Of a stretch of DNA of 64,000 nt, positions 53,337 through 62,251 are shown piece by piece. The DNA comes from Robertkochia marina. GTDB taxonomy: Bacteria > Bacteroidota > Bacteroidia > Flavobacteriales > Flavobacteriaceae. The notes under the pieces are model-generated. The model was not told where the DNA came from. It made no database searches and worked only from the letters and a program-made list of their open reading frames with translations. Location of the stretch: assembly GCF_004799345.1 (NCBI RefSeq), contig NZ_SSMC01000001.1:248001-312000 (forward strand), read 5' to 3'. The stretch's first letter is position 1; each line of letters starts with the position of its first letter. The position numbers and the translations under genes were made by a program.

Positions 53337-54104
53337 ATGAAGATCACCCATATAAGAAATGCCACCATGGTTATTGAGTATGACCACCATGTGATCCTGG
53401 TAGACCCCATGCTGTCTGACAAAGGAGAAACGGGACCACCCTTTACCCTGTTTCGCTTTAAGCCAAGGCGTAATCCCGTTGTTGGCCTTCCTGAAAACGC
53501 CATGGCATTGATCAATAAAACCACCCTCTGCCTGATCACCCACCTGCATCCTGATCACCTTGATAAAAAAGGGGAAACATTTCTTAAGGAGAAAAATATC
53601 CCTGTGATCTGCAGTGTAAACGATGAAAAGGTGCTTCGTAAAAGAGGGCTTAACGTTTTTCAGGCAATCAATTATTGGTCGCCCGTTGACTTTCCCGGAG
53701 GAAGCATTGAAGGAATCCCCGCCCTGCACGGCTATGGGTACGTAGCCAAACTAATGCGAAATGTTATGGGCTTTTACCTGAAAACAACCTCCGGAAAATC
53801 CATCTACCTCAGCTCCGATACGATTTATACGGAGGATGTTCACAAGGTGCTTACCGAATACCAACCTGATATCAGTGTGGTGGCTGCAGGTTCTGCTCAA
53901 ATGGATCTTTTACAGCCTTTGCTGATGACCATGGAAGACATCCTGAAATTCATTGAAAATGCCCCGGGCAAGGTTATTGCCAACCACCTGGAGGCCGTGA
54001 ATCATTGTCCGACCACCAGGGAAGAACTCGCTAAGGAGGTTGCTGACAGAGGCCATGACGACAGGGCTCACATACCCATCGATGGCGAGGTTGTTGCCAT
54101 TTAA
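53337..54104 (+). CDS. Metallo-beta-lactamase-fold hydrolase (UlaG-like)
   Basis: 255 residues without signal peptide. The metal motif is LITHLHPDHLD (HxHxDH), with a later SSDTIY Asp and a NHLEAVNHC His. The N-terminus KITHIRNATMVIEYDHHVILVDPML resembles the RomA/UlaG branch of the fold (MBL_fold_2), often acting on lactones or phosphodiesters. The substrate is unknown. Located after the exported peptidases with a 34-bp gap. Confidence 0.85.
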   Translation: MKITHIRNATMVIEYDHHVILVDPMLSDKGETGPPFTLFRFKPRRNPVVGLPENAMALINKTTLCLITHLHPDHLDKKGETFLKEKNIPVICSVNDEKVLRKRGLNVFQAINYWSPVDFPGGSIEGIPALHGYGYVAKLMRNVMGFYLKTTSGKSIYLSSDTIYTEDVHKVLTEYQPDISVVAAGSAQMDLLQPLLMTMEDILKFIENAPGKVIANHLEAVNHCPTTREELAKEVADRGHDDRAHIPIDGEVVAI

Positions 54105-54228
54105 AACATTTAGGATCTATACGTATATTCCCTTTTAGGTAGCCTGATACTTATAATACTCTTATATTAGAAATGTAAAGAATCGTACTGAGCTTCAGTG
54201 TATCCTCAATCAAAATTCAATACATAAC

Positions 54229-54927
54229 ATGAAAACTATTTATCTGTTCGTCCTGGCATGCTTTTTCCTTTCCGGACTCTCAGCCCAGGAGCTCAACTAT
54301 GAACTAAAGGCAGAGCTCGATTCGATCATGACCATTGATCAGGGCACCCGACAGTTAATGGACCCAAACACTGACCCGGAAACCAGAGCTAAAATTCTCA
54401 ATAAGTTAGGCTACACCCAAAGCGAATATGATGCCGATCCCTGGGGAATTACCCTAAAACACGATTCACTCAATCAAAAAAGAGTATACGAGATTCTGGA
54501 TCATTATGGCTACCCCGGAAAAACTTTGGTAGGCACCCCAACCCATATGGCAGCCTGGCTGGTCATTCAGCATTCAGATGCTATAGCTAAATATCTCCCG
54601 ATAATAAAGGAAGCAGGAAAAGAGGGGGAAATTGCCGCTACTGACGTGGCTATGATGGAAGACCGCTACCTAATGCACCAGGGGAAAGAACAAATATATG
54701 GTACCCAGGCCTGGGGAGCTCCTTTAAAGAACAGACCCGATCGAAAAGAAGAAATGGTCTTCATCATCTGGCCCATAAAAGACCCTCATCTTGTGAATGA
54801 ACGCAGAAAGGAAGTCGGGTTTACCACAACGGTAGAAGAGTATGCTCAAGCCATGAATATTGAATATGAGAACTACAGTCTGGAGGAGGCTAAACATATG
54901 CTGAAACGAACCCCCGGAGAACACTGA
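54229..54927 (+). CDS. DUF6624-like exported protein
   Basis: 232 residues with a signal peptide (FFLSGLSAQ). The conserved centre (GTPTHMAAWLVIQHSD, YLPIIKEA, MMEDRYLMHQGKEQIYGTQ) matches my recollection of DUF6624. It contains several conserved His and Asp residues, but no known catalytic motif. Function unknown. Followed 7 bp later by a thioesterase gene. Confidence 0.7.
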   Translation: MKTIYLFVLACFFLSGLSAQELNYELKAELDSIMTIDQGTRQLMDPNTDPETRAKILNKLGYTQSEYDADPWGITLKHDSLNQKRVYEILDHYGYPGKTLVGTPTHMAAWLVIQHSDAIAKYLPIIKEAGKEGEIAATDVAMMEDRYLMHQGKEQIYGTQAWGAPLKNRPDRKEEMVFIIWPIKDPHLVNERRKEVGFTTTVEEYAQAMNIEYENYSLEEAKHMLKRTPGEH

Positions 54928-54934
54928 ACACCTT

Positions 54935-55357
54935 ATGAACCACCTATTACTTAAAGATTTCCCCCTAATCGCCACCGACAAGATCAGGTATTCCGATACC
55001 GACCGGCAGGGTCATGTGAATAATGCCGTATTTGCCACCTTCCTGGAAACGGCAAGGGTAGAGTTTCTCCTCACCGGAGATCACAACATCCTGGAAAACG
55101 ATGCGAGTTTTGTGATCGCCGGATTGCATCTGAATTTTATTGCCGAGATCACCTGGCCTGGCAGTGTATCAATAGGTACGGGTATTCTAAAGATCGGAAA
55201 CAGCTCCATCACCCTCTACCAACAGATATATCAGGAGGAAATCTGTGTGGCTACCGCAGAAACGGTTATTGTACAGGTAAAGAACGGCCAGGGCCTTCCT
55301 CTTAGCTCTCAGGCAAAAAACACACTGAATCAATGGATGTTACCGAAAACAGATTAA
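54935..55357 (+). CDS. Hotdog-fold acyl-CoA thioesterase (YbgC/FadM-like)
   Basis: 140 residues. RYSDTDRQGHVNNAVFATFLETARVEFL is the 4-hydroxybenzoyl-CoA thioesterase-like active-site helix with the catalytic Asp. Hydrolyses acyl-CoA or acyl-ACP. Its 3' end overlaps the next gene by 25 bp, which suggests coupled translation. Confidence 0.88.
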   Translation: MNHLLLKDFPLIATDKIRYSDTDRQGHVNNAVFATFLETARVEFLLTGDHNILENDASFVIAGLHLNFIAEITWPGSVSIGTGILKIGNSSITLYQQIYQEEICVATAETVIVQVKNGQGLPLSSQAKNTLNQWMLPKTD

Positions 55358-55983
55358 GCAACAGGGTTTTAAGTCTTATTGCAGGATGGAGTTATATCCT
55401 CATTTTCCTTGCTGCCATCTATGCGAATTTCTTTATGCTGGAATCACTCAAAGCCTATCCACTGCAAACCCTTGAGCATCACCAGGTACTTGTGCGTTCC
55501 GGTATCATTGCCTTCCTGCTCACGGCTGTACTGGATGTGGTGGTGGCCTGGACCCTGAACGAGCTTTTCAGGTCTCATTCGCTCACCCCTCTGAGTACGT
55601 GGTTAAGAATTATACACGCGGTCTTAATGGGTGGCGGGGTATTTGCCCTGGTCATGGTTTTTTATGTAAATACCGAGACTGAAATTCTTTACCAAGTAGA
55701 GATGTTCAATGCCATCTGGCTTATAGGATTATTCTTTTTCGGCTTTCACCTCATCCTGTTAGGTATCATTATGAAATCGCCACGCCTTATCGCCGGACTC
55801 TTGATCGTGGCCGGCATCATGTATATCGCAGACACCAATGCCCATTTTTTAATGGAAGACTACGATCAATACGCCGATACCTTCCTGATGCTGGTTGCTG
55901 TTCCGAGTGTCCTTGGTGAAATGTCGCTGGCTGTATGGCTTCTTGTGAAAGGGGGCCGACAAATACAACCCCCCAATGCATAA
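55333..55983 (+). CDS. DUF4386-family membrane protein
   Basis: 216 residues with about six or seven hydrophobic segments (around 15-32, 50-70, 83-107, 118-140, 142-160, 170-200). The pattern ALDVVVAWTLNELFRS, then SPRLIAGLLIVAGIMYIADT, fits DUF4386, a family without assigned function. Overlaps the thioesterase gene by 25 bp. Confidence 0.75.
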   Translation: MDVTENRLSNRVLSLIAGWSYILIFLAAIYANFFMLESLKAYPLQTLEHHQVLVRSGIIAFLLTAVLDVVVAWTLNELFRSHSLTPLSTWLRIIHAVLMGGGVFALVMVFYVNTETEILYQVEMFNAIWLIGLFFFGFHLILLGIIMKSPRLIAGLLIVAGIMYIADTNAHFLMEDYDQYADTFLMLVAVPSVLGEMSLAVWLLVKGGRQIQPPNA

Positions 55984-56086
55984 CCGACAAACAGCTCTTG
56001 ATCAAATAAACCGATCGCCTGCAATTAGAAAAACCCGTATACTACTCCTGCCGGTGGTGAGAAAACTTTATTCCAATGGAAGCACC

Positions 56087-58492
56087 TTAAAGTTCCACCT
56101 CAACAACAGCTCGCAGATCCCGGGAAGAAGCACCTACTGCTATTTCGTAAATACCGCTCTCCAATACCCATTCATCCTTGTCTTCATCCCAGTACCTCAA
56201 CTCCGAAACAGGAATTTGTAATACCACTTCCTGCTCTTCTCCGGGCTCAAGACTCGCCGTTTTAATAAATGCCTTTAATTCCCTAACCGGCCTGTCAACA
56301 GCTGCCTCAGGTTTGGCAACGTAAAGCTGTACGACCTCTTTACCGGCAACATCTCCGGTATTCTTTATGGTTAGTGAAGCCGTAATCGTATCTTCAGAAG
56401 AAGTTAACTCCATAGCATTATACTCAAAATCTGTATAACTAAGGCCATAACCGAAAGGGTATGACACTTTTAAACCGGCCTTATCAAAATGACGATACCC
56501 CACATAAATACCCTCCTCATAGTTCGTATAATCAATATTGCGAACCCATTCTGCCTCGGGGGCAGGACCGTCCTGAAAGATCAGATCGGTTAATTTCATA
56601 TGCCCTCCTTCCAGGGGAAAGTTCTTATGAGCTTCATGATCACTAACGCTGACAGGAAAGGTCATTGGCAGCTTCCCGCTGGGGTTGATACGGCCGCTTA
56701 GAATATCTGCAACCGAATTACCACCTTCCTGCCCACCCTGCCACGCCAGCAGGATGCCATCGGGTATGCTTTTCCAGGAAGCCGTTTCAATAACACCACC
56801 AACATTCAATACGACTACCACCTGCTTACCCGCACTATGAAAAACCCTACAGGCCTGCTCTATCATCTCCTGTTCCTTGGTGGTGAGAAGGAAATCATCG
56901 GCTTCTACTCGATCGCCACCTTCCCCGGCATTTCTACCTATAGTAATGATAGCCATATCAGCGCTTTGTGCGATGGCTTCCAGCTGTTGGGTGGTGTAAC
57001 TTACCTGGGGTGGATTATAGGGTTCGAACATAGCCTTAAACCCTTCCGGTTTTATAAATTTTTCCGGATAGGCCTTTTTGTGTGATTCAAAAAGGTTCTT
57101 TGCTGCTTCATTCACCTCAAACCCTGCTCTGATCAGTCCTTCTTCCAAAGAAACGGTATAGGCTTCATTCACATCCCCGGAGCCTGTACCTCCTGCGATA
57201 AATTCGTAGGAAGTGACTCCCAATAAAGCTATATTCTTAGCATTCGTTATCGGCAATACCCCCTGATTCTTCAACAAAACCATCCCCTCAGAAGCCGACT
57301 GACGGGTAATACGGGCGTGTTCCTCAAGATCAGGGGCATTCCCGAACTGATAGTTTTGCATTTTTCGGGAATTGAGGATCAGCTTTAAAATCCTTCTGAC
57401 CGAATCGTCGATATTTTGGCTATCCAGGCTTCCGTCTTCATAGGCTTCGGTCAAGGCATCCCATTGCTTTTTAGTCCCCGGTTCCAGGAGGTCATTTCCG
57501 GCAATGATCATGGCAGGGGCATGCTCCCCGCCAAACCAATCAGACATCACCAAACCTTCAAATCCCCAGTCTTCCCGGAGTACCCCGGTCAGTAATTCCC
57601 TGTTCTCTGCCACATAAGTACCATTCACCTTGTTATAGGAAGACATCAAAGTCCAGGGTTGGGCCTCTTTAACAATGATCTCAAAACCTTTTAAATAGAT
57701 CTCCCTCAACGCTCGTTCAGATACCCTTGCATCATTATACTTTCGATTGGTCTCCTGGTTATTGACTACAAAGTGTTTCACAGAGGTACCAACCCCATTC
57801 GATTCTATCCCATTAACAATGGCAGCCCCTATAAACCCGGTGAGTACCGGATCTTCTGAAAAGTATTCAAAATTCCGGCCACAGAACGGGTGGCGGTGAA
57901 TGTTGGCCCCCGGCGCCAGGATCACATCAATACCATAGTCAAGGGCTTCCCGACCCATGGCCGAACCAACCTGTGATACTAAGGAGGTATTCCAGGTTGA
58001 TGCCAGTAAGGTAGCAATAGGAAATGCCGTACAATAGTAGGTGCGATCCTCTCCGTCACGAACAGGTTCTATTCGAAGTCCGGCCGGCCCATCAGACAAA
58101 TAAATGGTGGGCAGCCCGAGCCTTGGAGTTGGCACAATGGTACCCACAGCACCGGGAATACCTTCTTTTTCAAGACCCACAGCCGAACGAAGACCGGAAC
58201 CTTTTAAAAGATGAATCTTCTCTTCCATCGTCATCTGCCTCATCACATCTTCGACACGTTCAGACATAGGGGCTCTTGTATCTTCATAGACATCAAGCTT
58301 TCCATTCGAATTCCTGTCTAAAAATGTGTATCCCTCTACTGTCAGTTCTTCAAATTCTCTCTTTTCGGTATATGCCTTCTCAAAATTCAGAAGGGAAGAG
58401 CTTAGGTAGATCCATCCGGAAACACCTGCAATGACCAGGATTACGAGTATCGACCCTAAGACCCATAAGGTGATCTTTAATGCTTTTTTCAT
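56087..58492 (-). CDS. GH3 beta-glucosidase-like glycosidase, membrane-anchored
   Basis: 801 residues. An N-terminal hydrophobic segment (about 8-30) serves as signal or anchor. The GH3 N-domain barrel carries the nucleophile Asp318 in GLVMSDWFGG and substrate motif SVKHFVVNNQETNR. Next come the GH3 C-domain (about 420-650, GGDRVEADDF) and a C-terminal fibronectin-III-like domain (VAGKEVVQLYVAKPEA). Activity may be beta-glucosidase, beta-xylosidase or arabinosidase. The gene is divergent from a NrtR/AraR-type regulator with a palindromic operator 21-46 bp upstream of its start codon. Confidence 0.9.
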   Translation of the reverse strand: MKKALKITLWVLGSILVILVIAGVSGWIYLSSSLLNFEKAYTEKREFEELTVEGYTFLDRNSNGKLDVYEDTRAPMSERVEDVMRQMTMEEKIHLLKGSGLRSAVGLEKEGIPGAVGTIVPTPRLGLPTIYLSDGPAGLRIEPVRDGEDRTYYCTAFPIATLLASTWNTSLVSQVGSAMGREALDYGIDVILAPGANIHRHPFCGRNFEYFSEDPVLTGFIGAAIVNGIESNGVGTSVKHFVVNNQETNRKYNDARVSERALREIYLKGFEIIVKEAQPWTLMSSYNKVNGTYVAENRELLTGVLREDWGFEGLVMSDWFGGEHAPAMIIAGNDLLEPGTKKQWDALTEAYEDGSLDSQNIDDSVRRILKLILNSRKMQNYQFGNAPDLEEHARITRQSASEGMVLLKNQGVLPITNAKNIALLGVTSYEFIAGGTGSGDVNEAYTVSLEEGLIRAGFEVNEAAKNLFESHKKAYPEKFIKPEGFKAMFEPYNPPQVSYTTQQLEAIAQSADMAIITIGRNAGEGGDRVEADDFLLTTKEQEMIEQACRVFHSAGKQVVVVLNVGGVIETASWKSIPDGILLAWQGGQEGGNSVADILSGRINPSGKLPMTFPVSVSDHEAHKNFPLEGGHMKLTDLIFQDGPAPEAEWVRNIDYTNYEEGIYVGYRHFDKAGLKVSYPFGYGLSYTDFEYNAMELTSSEDTITASLTIKNTGDVAGKEVVQLYVAKPEAAVDRPVRELKAFIKTASLEPGEEQEVVLQIPVSELRYWDEDKDEWVLESGIYEIAVGASSRDLRAVVEVEL

Positions 58493-58512
58493 ATGGCTTA
58501 ATTGTGGCTTTA

Positions 58513-58538
58513 CGACACAAATATAATATTTTGTGTCG
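58513..58538. promoter_or_regulatory. Palindromic operator between GH3 glycosidase and NrtR-type regulator
   Basis: Perfect 9-bp arms CGACACAAA (58513-58521) and TTTGTGTCG (58530-58538) with an 8-bp A/T centre. It lies in the 76-bp divergent gap, next to the regulator's -7 box. The size and position are those expected for the binding site of the Nudix-type repressor encoded beside it, controlling both genes. Confidence 0.75.
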
Positions 58539-58556
58539 ATACGCCACGAAATGCCT

Positions 58557-58564
58557 TATCTTTG
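58557..58564 (+). promoter_or_regulatory. -7 element of the NrtR-type regulator gene
   Basis: TATCTTTG, an exact TAnnTTTG, only 4 bp before the ATG at 58569. Transcription would begin at or very near the start codon, so the mRNA may be leaderless. Confidence 0.6.
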
Positions 58565-58568
58565 TTTT

Positions 58569-59291
58569 ATGGATATCAGGAGTTTTTTTGAATACGGTCA
58601 TGAGGAATACCTGCCGCACCTATCGTCTGATGTAGTGGTCATAGGGTACGCAGAGGAGAAATTAAAATGCCTGTTACTTCGTATAGGTGCCCGGTGGTTA
58701 TTACCGGGCGGCTTTATAAAACTTGACGAGTCTGTAGAGGAGGCAGCTTCAAGAATCCTTACCGAGCGTACGGGATTAAATGACCCTCATCTTAAATTTC
58801 TTTCTGTATTTGGAAAAAGCGAACGAAATTTTGCTGAAGAATGGAAGGAGCATTTGGAAAAATTTGGGGTATCCTGGAAGCAAGACCTTTGGATCAATAA
58901 ACGATTTGTTTCGCTGGCTTATTATTCACTTGTTAATATTCCTGACACCCATCCCGTTACCGGCCCGTTAGATGAAGCCTTCGGATGGTTTGATCTGGAC
59001 GAACTCCCTCCTATGTGGATGGACCATAGGGATATAGCACTTATGGCAAGACACAAACTTCGCAGCGACATCAGAAAAGATTTGGTTACCCATCATTTAT
59101 TACCCCGGCATTTCACCATGCCTCAACTTCACCAGCTGCACCAGGTCATTTTAAACAAAGACCTTGACCGCAGCCGATTTCAAAAACAAATGCTGGCTAC
59201 AGGGTTTTTCGAAAGGCTGCCTAAGCTGCAAAAGGAAACGCGGGGGCGTAATCCTTATCAATACAGAATTAAAGAAAATAAGGATCATTAA
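58569..59291 (+). CDS. NrtR/AraR-like Nudix-domain transcriptional regulator
   Basis: 240 residues. N-terminal Nudix fold (about 20-145); its box reads GFIKLDESVEEAASRILTER, so the catalytic REUXEE core is changed to RILTER and hydrolysis is unlikely, as in sensor-type NrtR proteins. The C-terminal winged helix (about 170-235, FTMPQLHQLHQVILNKDLDR, then GRNPYQYR) binds DNA. In Bacteroides, a relative (AraR) senses arabinose. Here the neighbouring GH3 glycosidase points to a sugar ligand. The start at 58569 follows the palindrome and -7 box. Confidence 0.88.
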   Translation: MDIRSFFEYGHEEYLPHLSSDVVVIGYAEEKLKCLLLRIGARWLLPGGFIKLDESVEEAASRILTERTGLNDPHLKFLSVFGKSERNFAEEWKEHLEKFGVSWKQDLWINKRFVSLAYYSLVNIPDTHPVTGPLDEAFGWFDLDELPPMWMDHRDIALMARHKLRSDIRKDLVTHHLLPRHFTMPQLHQLHQVILNKDLDRSRFQKQMLATGFFERLPKLQKETRGRNPYQYRIKENKDH

Positions 59292-59438
59292 TACCCCTCT
59301 GTTCGATCTTGATTCATCAAAAAGACATGCTTTCACAGACGGTAAAATATACCTAACTTTAAATCTTCTAAAAACCTTCTTTTCTAAAGACCGCCTTCCG
59401 ATCTTATTGCAATTAACCTTCTTTCTTAAGAGGATAAG

Positions 59439-59810
59439 ATGAAACATAAGATCACACTACACCTGGAAGACGGAGAACTCAAAGCCCTGGAAGACCTGTT
59501 ACAACAATCGCCTTCAAGCGAATTAAAAACTGTTTTAGAGCGGGTGCTTGCACAGCAGGATCAAAAAAAGCTGGTTCAAAAAAGGGTCACGGAGGTCATT
59601 GCCGAGATCAGCGGATTTGAACCGGAGCAGATCAATCGGGCTACCCACCTGAAGAATGACCTGGGCATGACCAAATACCACCGCAGAGCTCTGAAAGCTG
59701 CCTTTCAGAAGATCGCAGAAAAAAGCGGCAGTTCCGAAGAGATCACGGTGGCCGCATGCGAAAACCTGGCTACGGTTGATGATTGCATCAAACTAATACT
59801 CGAGTCATGA
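59439..59810 (+). CDS. Acyl-carrier-like small protein lacking the phosphopantetheine serine
   Basis: 123 residues, no signal peptide. An N-terminal ~45-residue helical part precedes a segment that follows the acyl-carrier-protein pattern: RVTEVIAEISGFEPEQIN, then HLKNDLGMTKYHRRAL and ATVDDCIKLI. The DLGxDS motif is DLGMTK, so Lys79 takes the place of the serine that carries 4'-phosphopantetheine; the protein cannot be a normal carrier. Its stop overlaps the start of an outer-membrane barrel gene (ATGA). Function unknown. Confidence 0.6.
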   Translation: MKHKITLHLEDGELKALEDLLQQSPSSELKTVLERVLAQQDQKKLVQKRVTEVIAEISGFEPEQINRATHLKNDLGMTKYHRRALKAAFQKIAEKSGSSEEITVAACENLATVDDCIKLILES

Positions 59811-60700
59811 GGTTCTTACTTTTCATTGTCATTTTTATAGGCTGTTACACCCTTCAGGTACAGGCACAAAACACCACCCCATGGTATAAAAAGATCTCGC
59901 TTCGTCAGTCTTTTGACTCCAAAACCGACAAGGCCAAGCCGGCCAATATTACCTACACCAACCCGGATGATGGCGATGAATCCTGGCTGGTCAATATTGC
60001 CCTGGGCTATGACCTTACTCCGGACTCTGAAGAGATCATCATTATCAATCCATATATAGAATACCACCGAAATTCGCTGGTGGATAAAGAACAGTACAAT
60101 TGGGAGACCGGGGTTTTTGCCGAGTGGCAAACCCAGGACATCTTTACAAGGAAATGGTCGCCGGTACTCATCGGTGCCGTACGATACAATGATGACCGCA
60201 TAGGTGGGGTACAGTCATTGATGTCGAACCTCTACTTCACCCCTTTATTCAGAGGCAAAGGAATGAAGGCTGAATATTTCTGGTTACCCAATACGGCAGT
60301 TAAATTGGGTAAAGCCTTTCGGTTCATCTACACCCCTTACCTGGGTGTGGAGACGGAAAACCGAATACAAACCGATAATTCGGATGCCTCCGGAAGTATT
60401 TACCGGGGGTATTTCAGCATCAGTTCATCAATCGTATTTTTCCCTGACCATGAGGTCTTAAAAGATCGTCTGGAGATCGATCTGGATTGGCAATATCGCT
60501 ATATTTTGGGTGAGAATGTAACCACTATCACCCAGAATGATTACCGCTACTTCAATATCTCCCTTAACTACATACTTTACCGGGCCAGCGATGGCAAAAG
60601 GATCGTCAAACTGGGGATCGACTATACCACTGGTGAGAATCCCGCAAAGAATTTCCAGGATCAGACCTTTTATGCCCTCAGTTTAAAGGTGAGGCTTTAA
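59807..60700 (+). CDS. Outer-membrane beta-barrel protein of unknown function
   Basis: 297 residues. Signal peptide MRFLLFIVIFIGCYTLQVQAQ, then alternating hydrophobic strands typical of a barrel (DESWLVNIALGYDL, EIIIINPYIEYHR, FIYTPYLGVETEN, RLEIDLDWQYRYIL) and a terminal FYALSLKVRL with the C-terminal hydrophobic pattern of outer-membrane proteins. The start at 59807 gives the signal peptide and a 4-bp overlap with the upstream gene. I do not recognise the family. Confidence 0.7.
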   Translation: MRFLLFIVIFIGCYTLQVQAQNTTPWYKKISLRQSFDSKTDKAKPANITYTNPDDGDESWLVNIALGYDLTPDSEEIIIINPYIEYHRNSLVDKEQYNWETGVFAEWQTQDIFTRKWSPVLIGAVRYNDDRIGGVQSLMSNLYFTPLFRGKGMKAEYFWLPNTAVKLGKAFRFIYTPYLGVETENRIQTDNSDASGSIYRGYFSISSSIVFFPDHEVLKDRLEIDLDWQYRYILGENVTTITQNDYRYFNISLNYILYRASDGKRIVKLGIDYTTGENPAKNFQDQTFYALSLKVRL

Positions 60701-60752
60701 GGAAACAGGCTGGTTTGAAGGAGTACCTGAAAAAGAAAATACCGAACATCTT

Positions 60753-61970
60753 TCAGACAGGCTGCATCCTGACCCGGATGATCACAGCAGAAATTAGGGT
60801 CAAGAAGGCGATCACTCCTATAGAAGGCAACACCCCCCAGACATCTGCGATGATACCGGTTAAAATGGCTCCTGCGGCGTAGCCGGAGTCACGCCACAAC
60901 CGAAACACCCCAATACTTTTTGCCCGTTGTTCCGGATGGGTGTATTGGGCGATCCCGGCCAGGAAGGTGGGGTATACCAGGGCCGTGCCCGCTCCGAGAA
61001 CGATACAAAGCAGAATGAACTGCAGGTAGGTTTCCGCCCACAGCATCAGGAAAAGTGCCACAGCCTGGAAAAACATCCCCAGGAATAACAACTTTTTTTT
61101 CGAAAAATGGTCGGCCATTTTACCCGTGATCAATTGGCCCACTCCCCAAACTGCAGGATAGGTGGCCACGATCACCCCGATCTGATCTAAAGAAAAGTTT
61201 CTTGAAGTCAACAATATAGGCAGGAGCCCCCATACCATCCCGTCATTTAAATTATTGACAAACCCGGCCTGGGTGATAGACCCCAGGTTGACATCGGTCC
61301 AGGTGGTTTCCTTAAAAACAGATCGCAGTTTTCTAACGCTGCTGGTTTTGGTTTCTGCTGCCACATGATGAATGGTGTCTTTTACAAGAAACCAGGAGCC
61401 CATCAATCCGAGAATGGTAAATAAAATACCGAGGTAAAATGGATACGGGCGCAACCCATATTCAGCAGCAATATACCCGGTGAGAAATGCCACCCCTCCC
61501 ACTGCGAGATAACCCGCCGATTCATTGAGTCCCATGGCCAACCCCCGGTCCTTCTCGCCCACCAGGTCGATCTTCATAACCACGGTACTTGACCAGGCAA
61601 GTCCCTGGTTAATTCCGAGCAGGATGTTTGCAAAAACCACCCAACTCCAATTGGGGGCATACATGAGAATAAACGGAATCGGAAGCGCGAACAACCACCC
61701 TATGATCAACAGGTTTTTCCGTCCAACCCTATTGGCCCAGGCACCGGCATAATAATTCGCAGCGGCCTTGGTAAGGCCGAAAACGACAATAAAAGACAGG
61801 ATGGCCGTTTTTACCACCATCCCGAATTCCTGTTCGGCGATCTCAGGCAGGATCGTCCGTTCGAGACCGACCATACCTCCTACGAAGGCATTGATCAGGA
61901 CCAGCAGGAAGAATTGTTTCCAGTTCTCTTTTAACCCAAGTATGGGTTGACTTTTGAGATTATTAGACAT
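60753..61970 (-). CDS. Major facilitator superfamily transporter
   Basis: 405 residues, 12 predicted membrane helices. The loop 2-3 signature GAWANRVGRKNLLIIG and a second-half equivalent (GKMADHFSKKKLLFLG) are clear. Substrate unknown. A DUF6428 gene, whose relatives I recall near arsenic-resistance genes, lies upstream on the same strand, but no arsR, arsC or arsB is present, so an ars role is only a guess. Confidence 0.85.
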   Translation of the reverse strand: MSNNLKSQPILGLKENWKQFFLLVLINAFVGGMVGLERTILPEIAEQEFGMVVKTAILSFIVVFGLTKAAANYYAGAWANRVGRKNLLIIGWLFALPIPFILMYAPNWSWVVFANILLGINQGLAWSSTVVMKIDLVGEKDRGLAMGLNESAGYLAVGGVAFLTGYIAAEYGLRPYPFYLGILFTILGLMGSWFLVKDTIHHVAAETKTSSVRKLRSVFKETTWTDVNLGSITQAGFVNNLNDGMVWGLLPILLTSRNFSLDQIGVIVATYPAVWGVGQLITGKMADHFSKKKLLFLGMFFQAVALFLMLWAETYLQFILLCIVLGAGTALVYPTFLAGIAQYTHPEQRAKSIGVFRLWRDSGYAAGAILTGIIADVWGVLPSIGVIAFLTLISAVIIRVRMQPV

Positions 61971-62251
61971 ATTCGGAAATTATGGAAATATCAGAAAGTT
62001 TTGTTCTAATAGCTACTCCTTAAAAGTCCTCATGTATGGAAGCCTCCATCCGCTTCGTTAAAACGAAGCACCTTCCCCCAAAGGGGGAAGGATCAAACTT
62101 TTTAATGGCTTCCAGGGTTGATTGAAACTTGTTATTCCCCGCCCTTTGGGAGGGCCTGCCTGCCATCCGACAGGTAGGCAGGGATACCACGCCTTGGCGT
62201 GGAGGGGAGGGCTTCTTTAAAAGAAAGCTTTCTCAGTTCTTAAGTGTCCGA
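61971..62251. repeat. Spacer with four hairpins
   Basis: No gene. Inverted repeats: GCTTCGTT-aa-AACGAAGC (62052-62069), CCTTCCCCC-aaa-GGGGGAAGG (62071-62091), a CCTGCCT / AGGCAGG pair around 62155-62183, and the perfect 16-bp palindrome CCACGCCTTGGCGTGG (62187-62202). Similar GC-rich elements occur in other spacers of this window. Confidence 0.7.
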
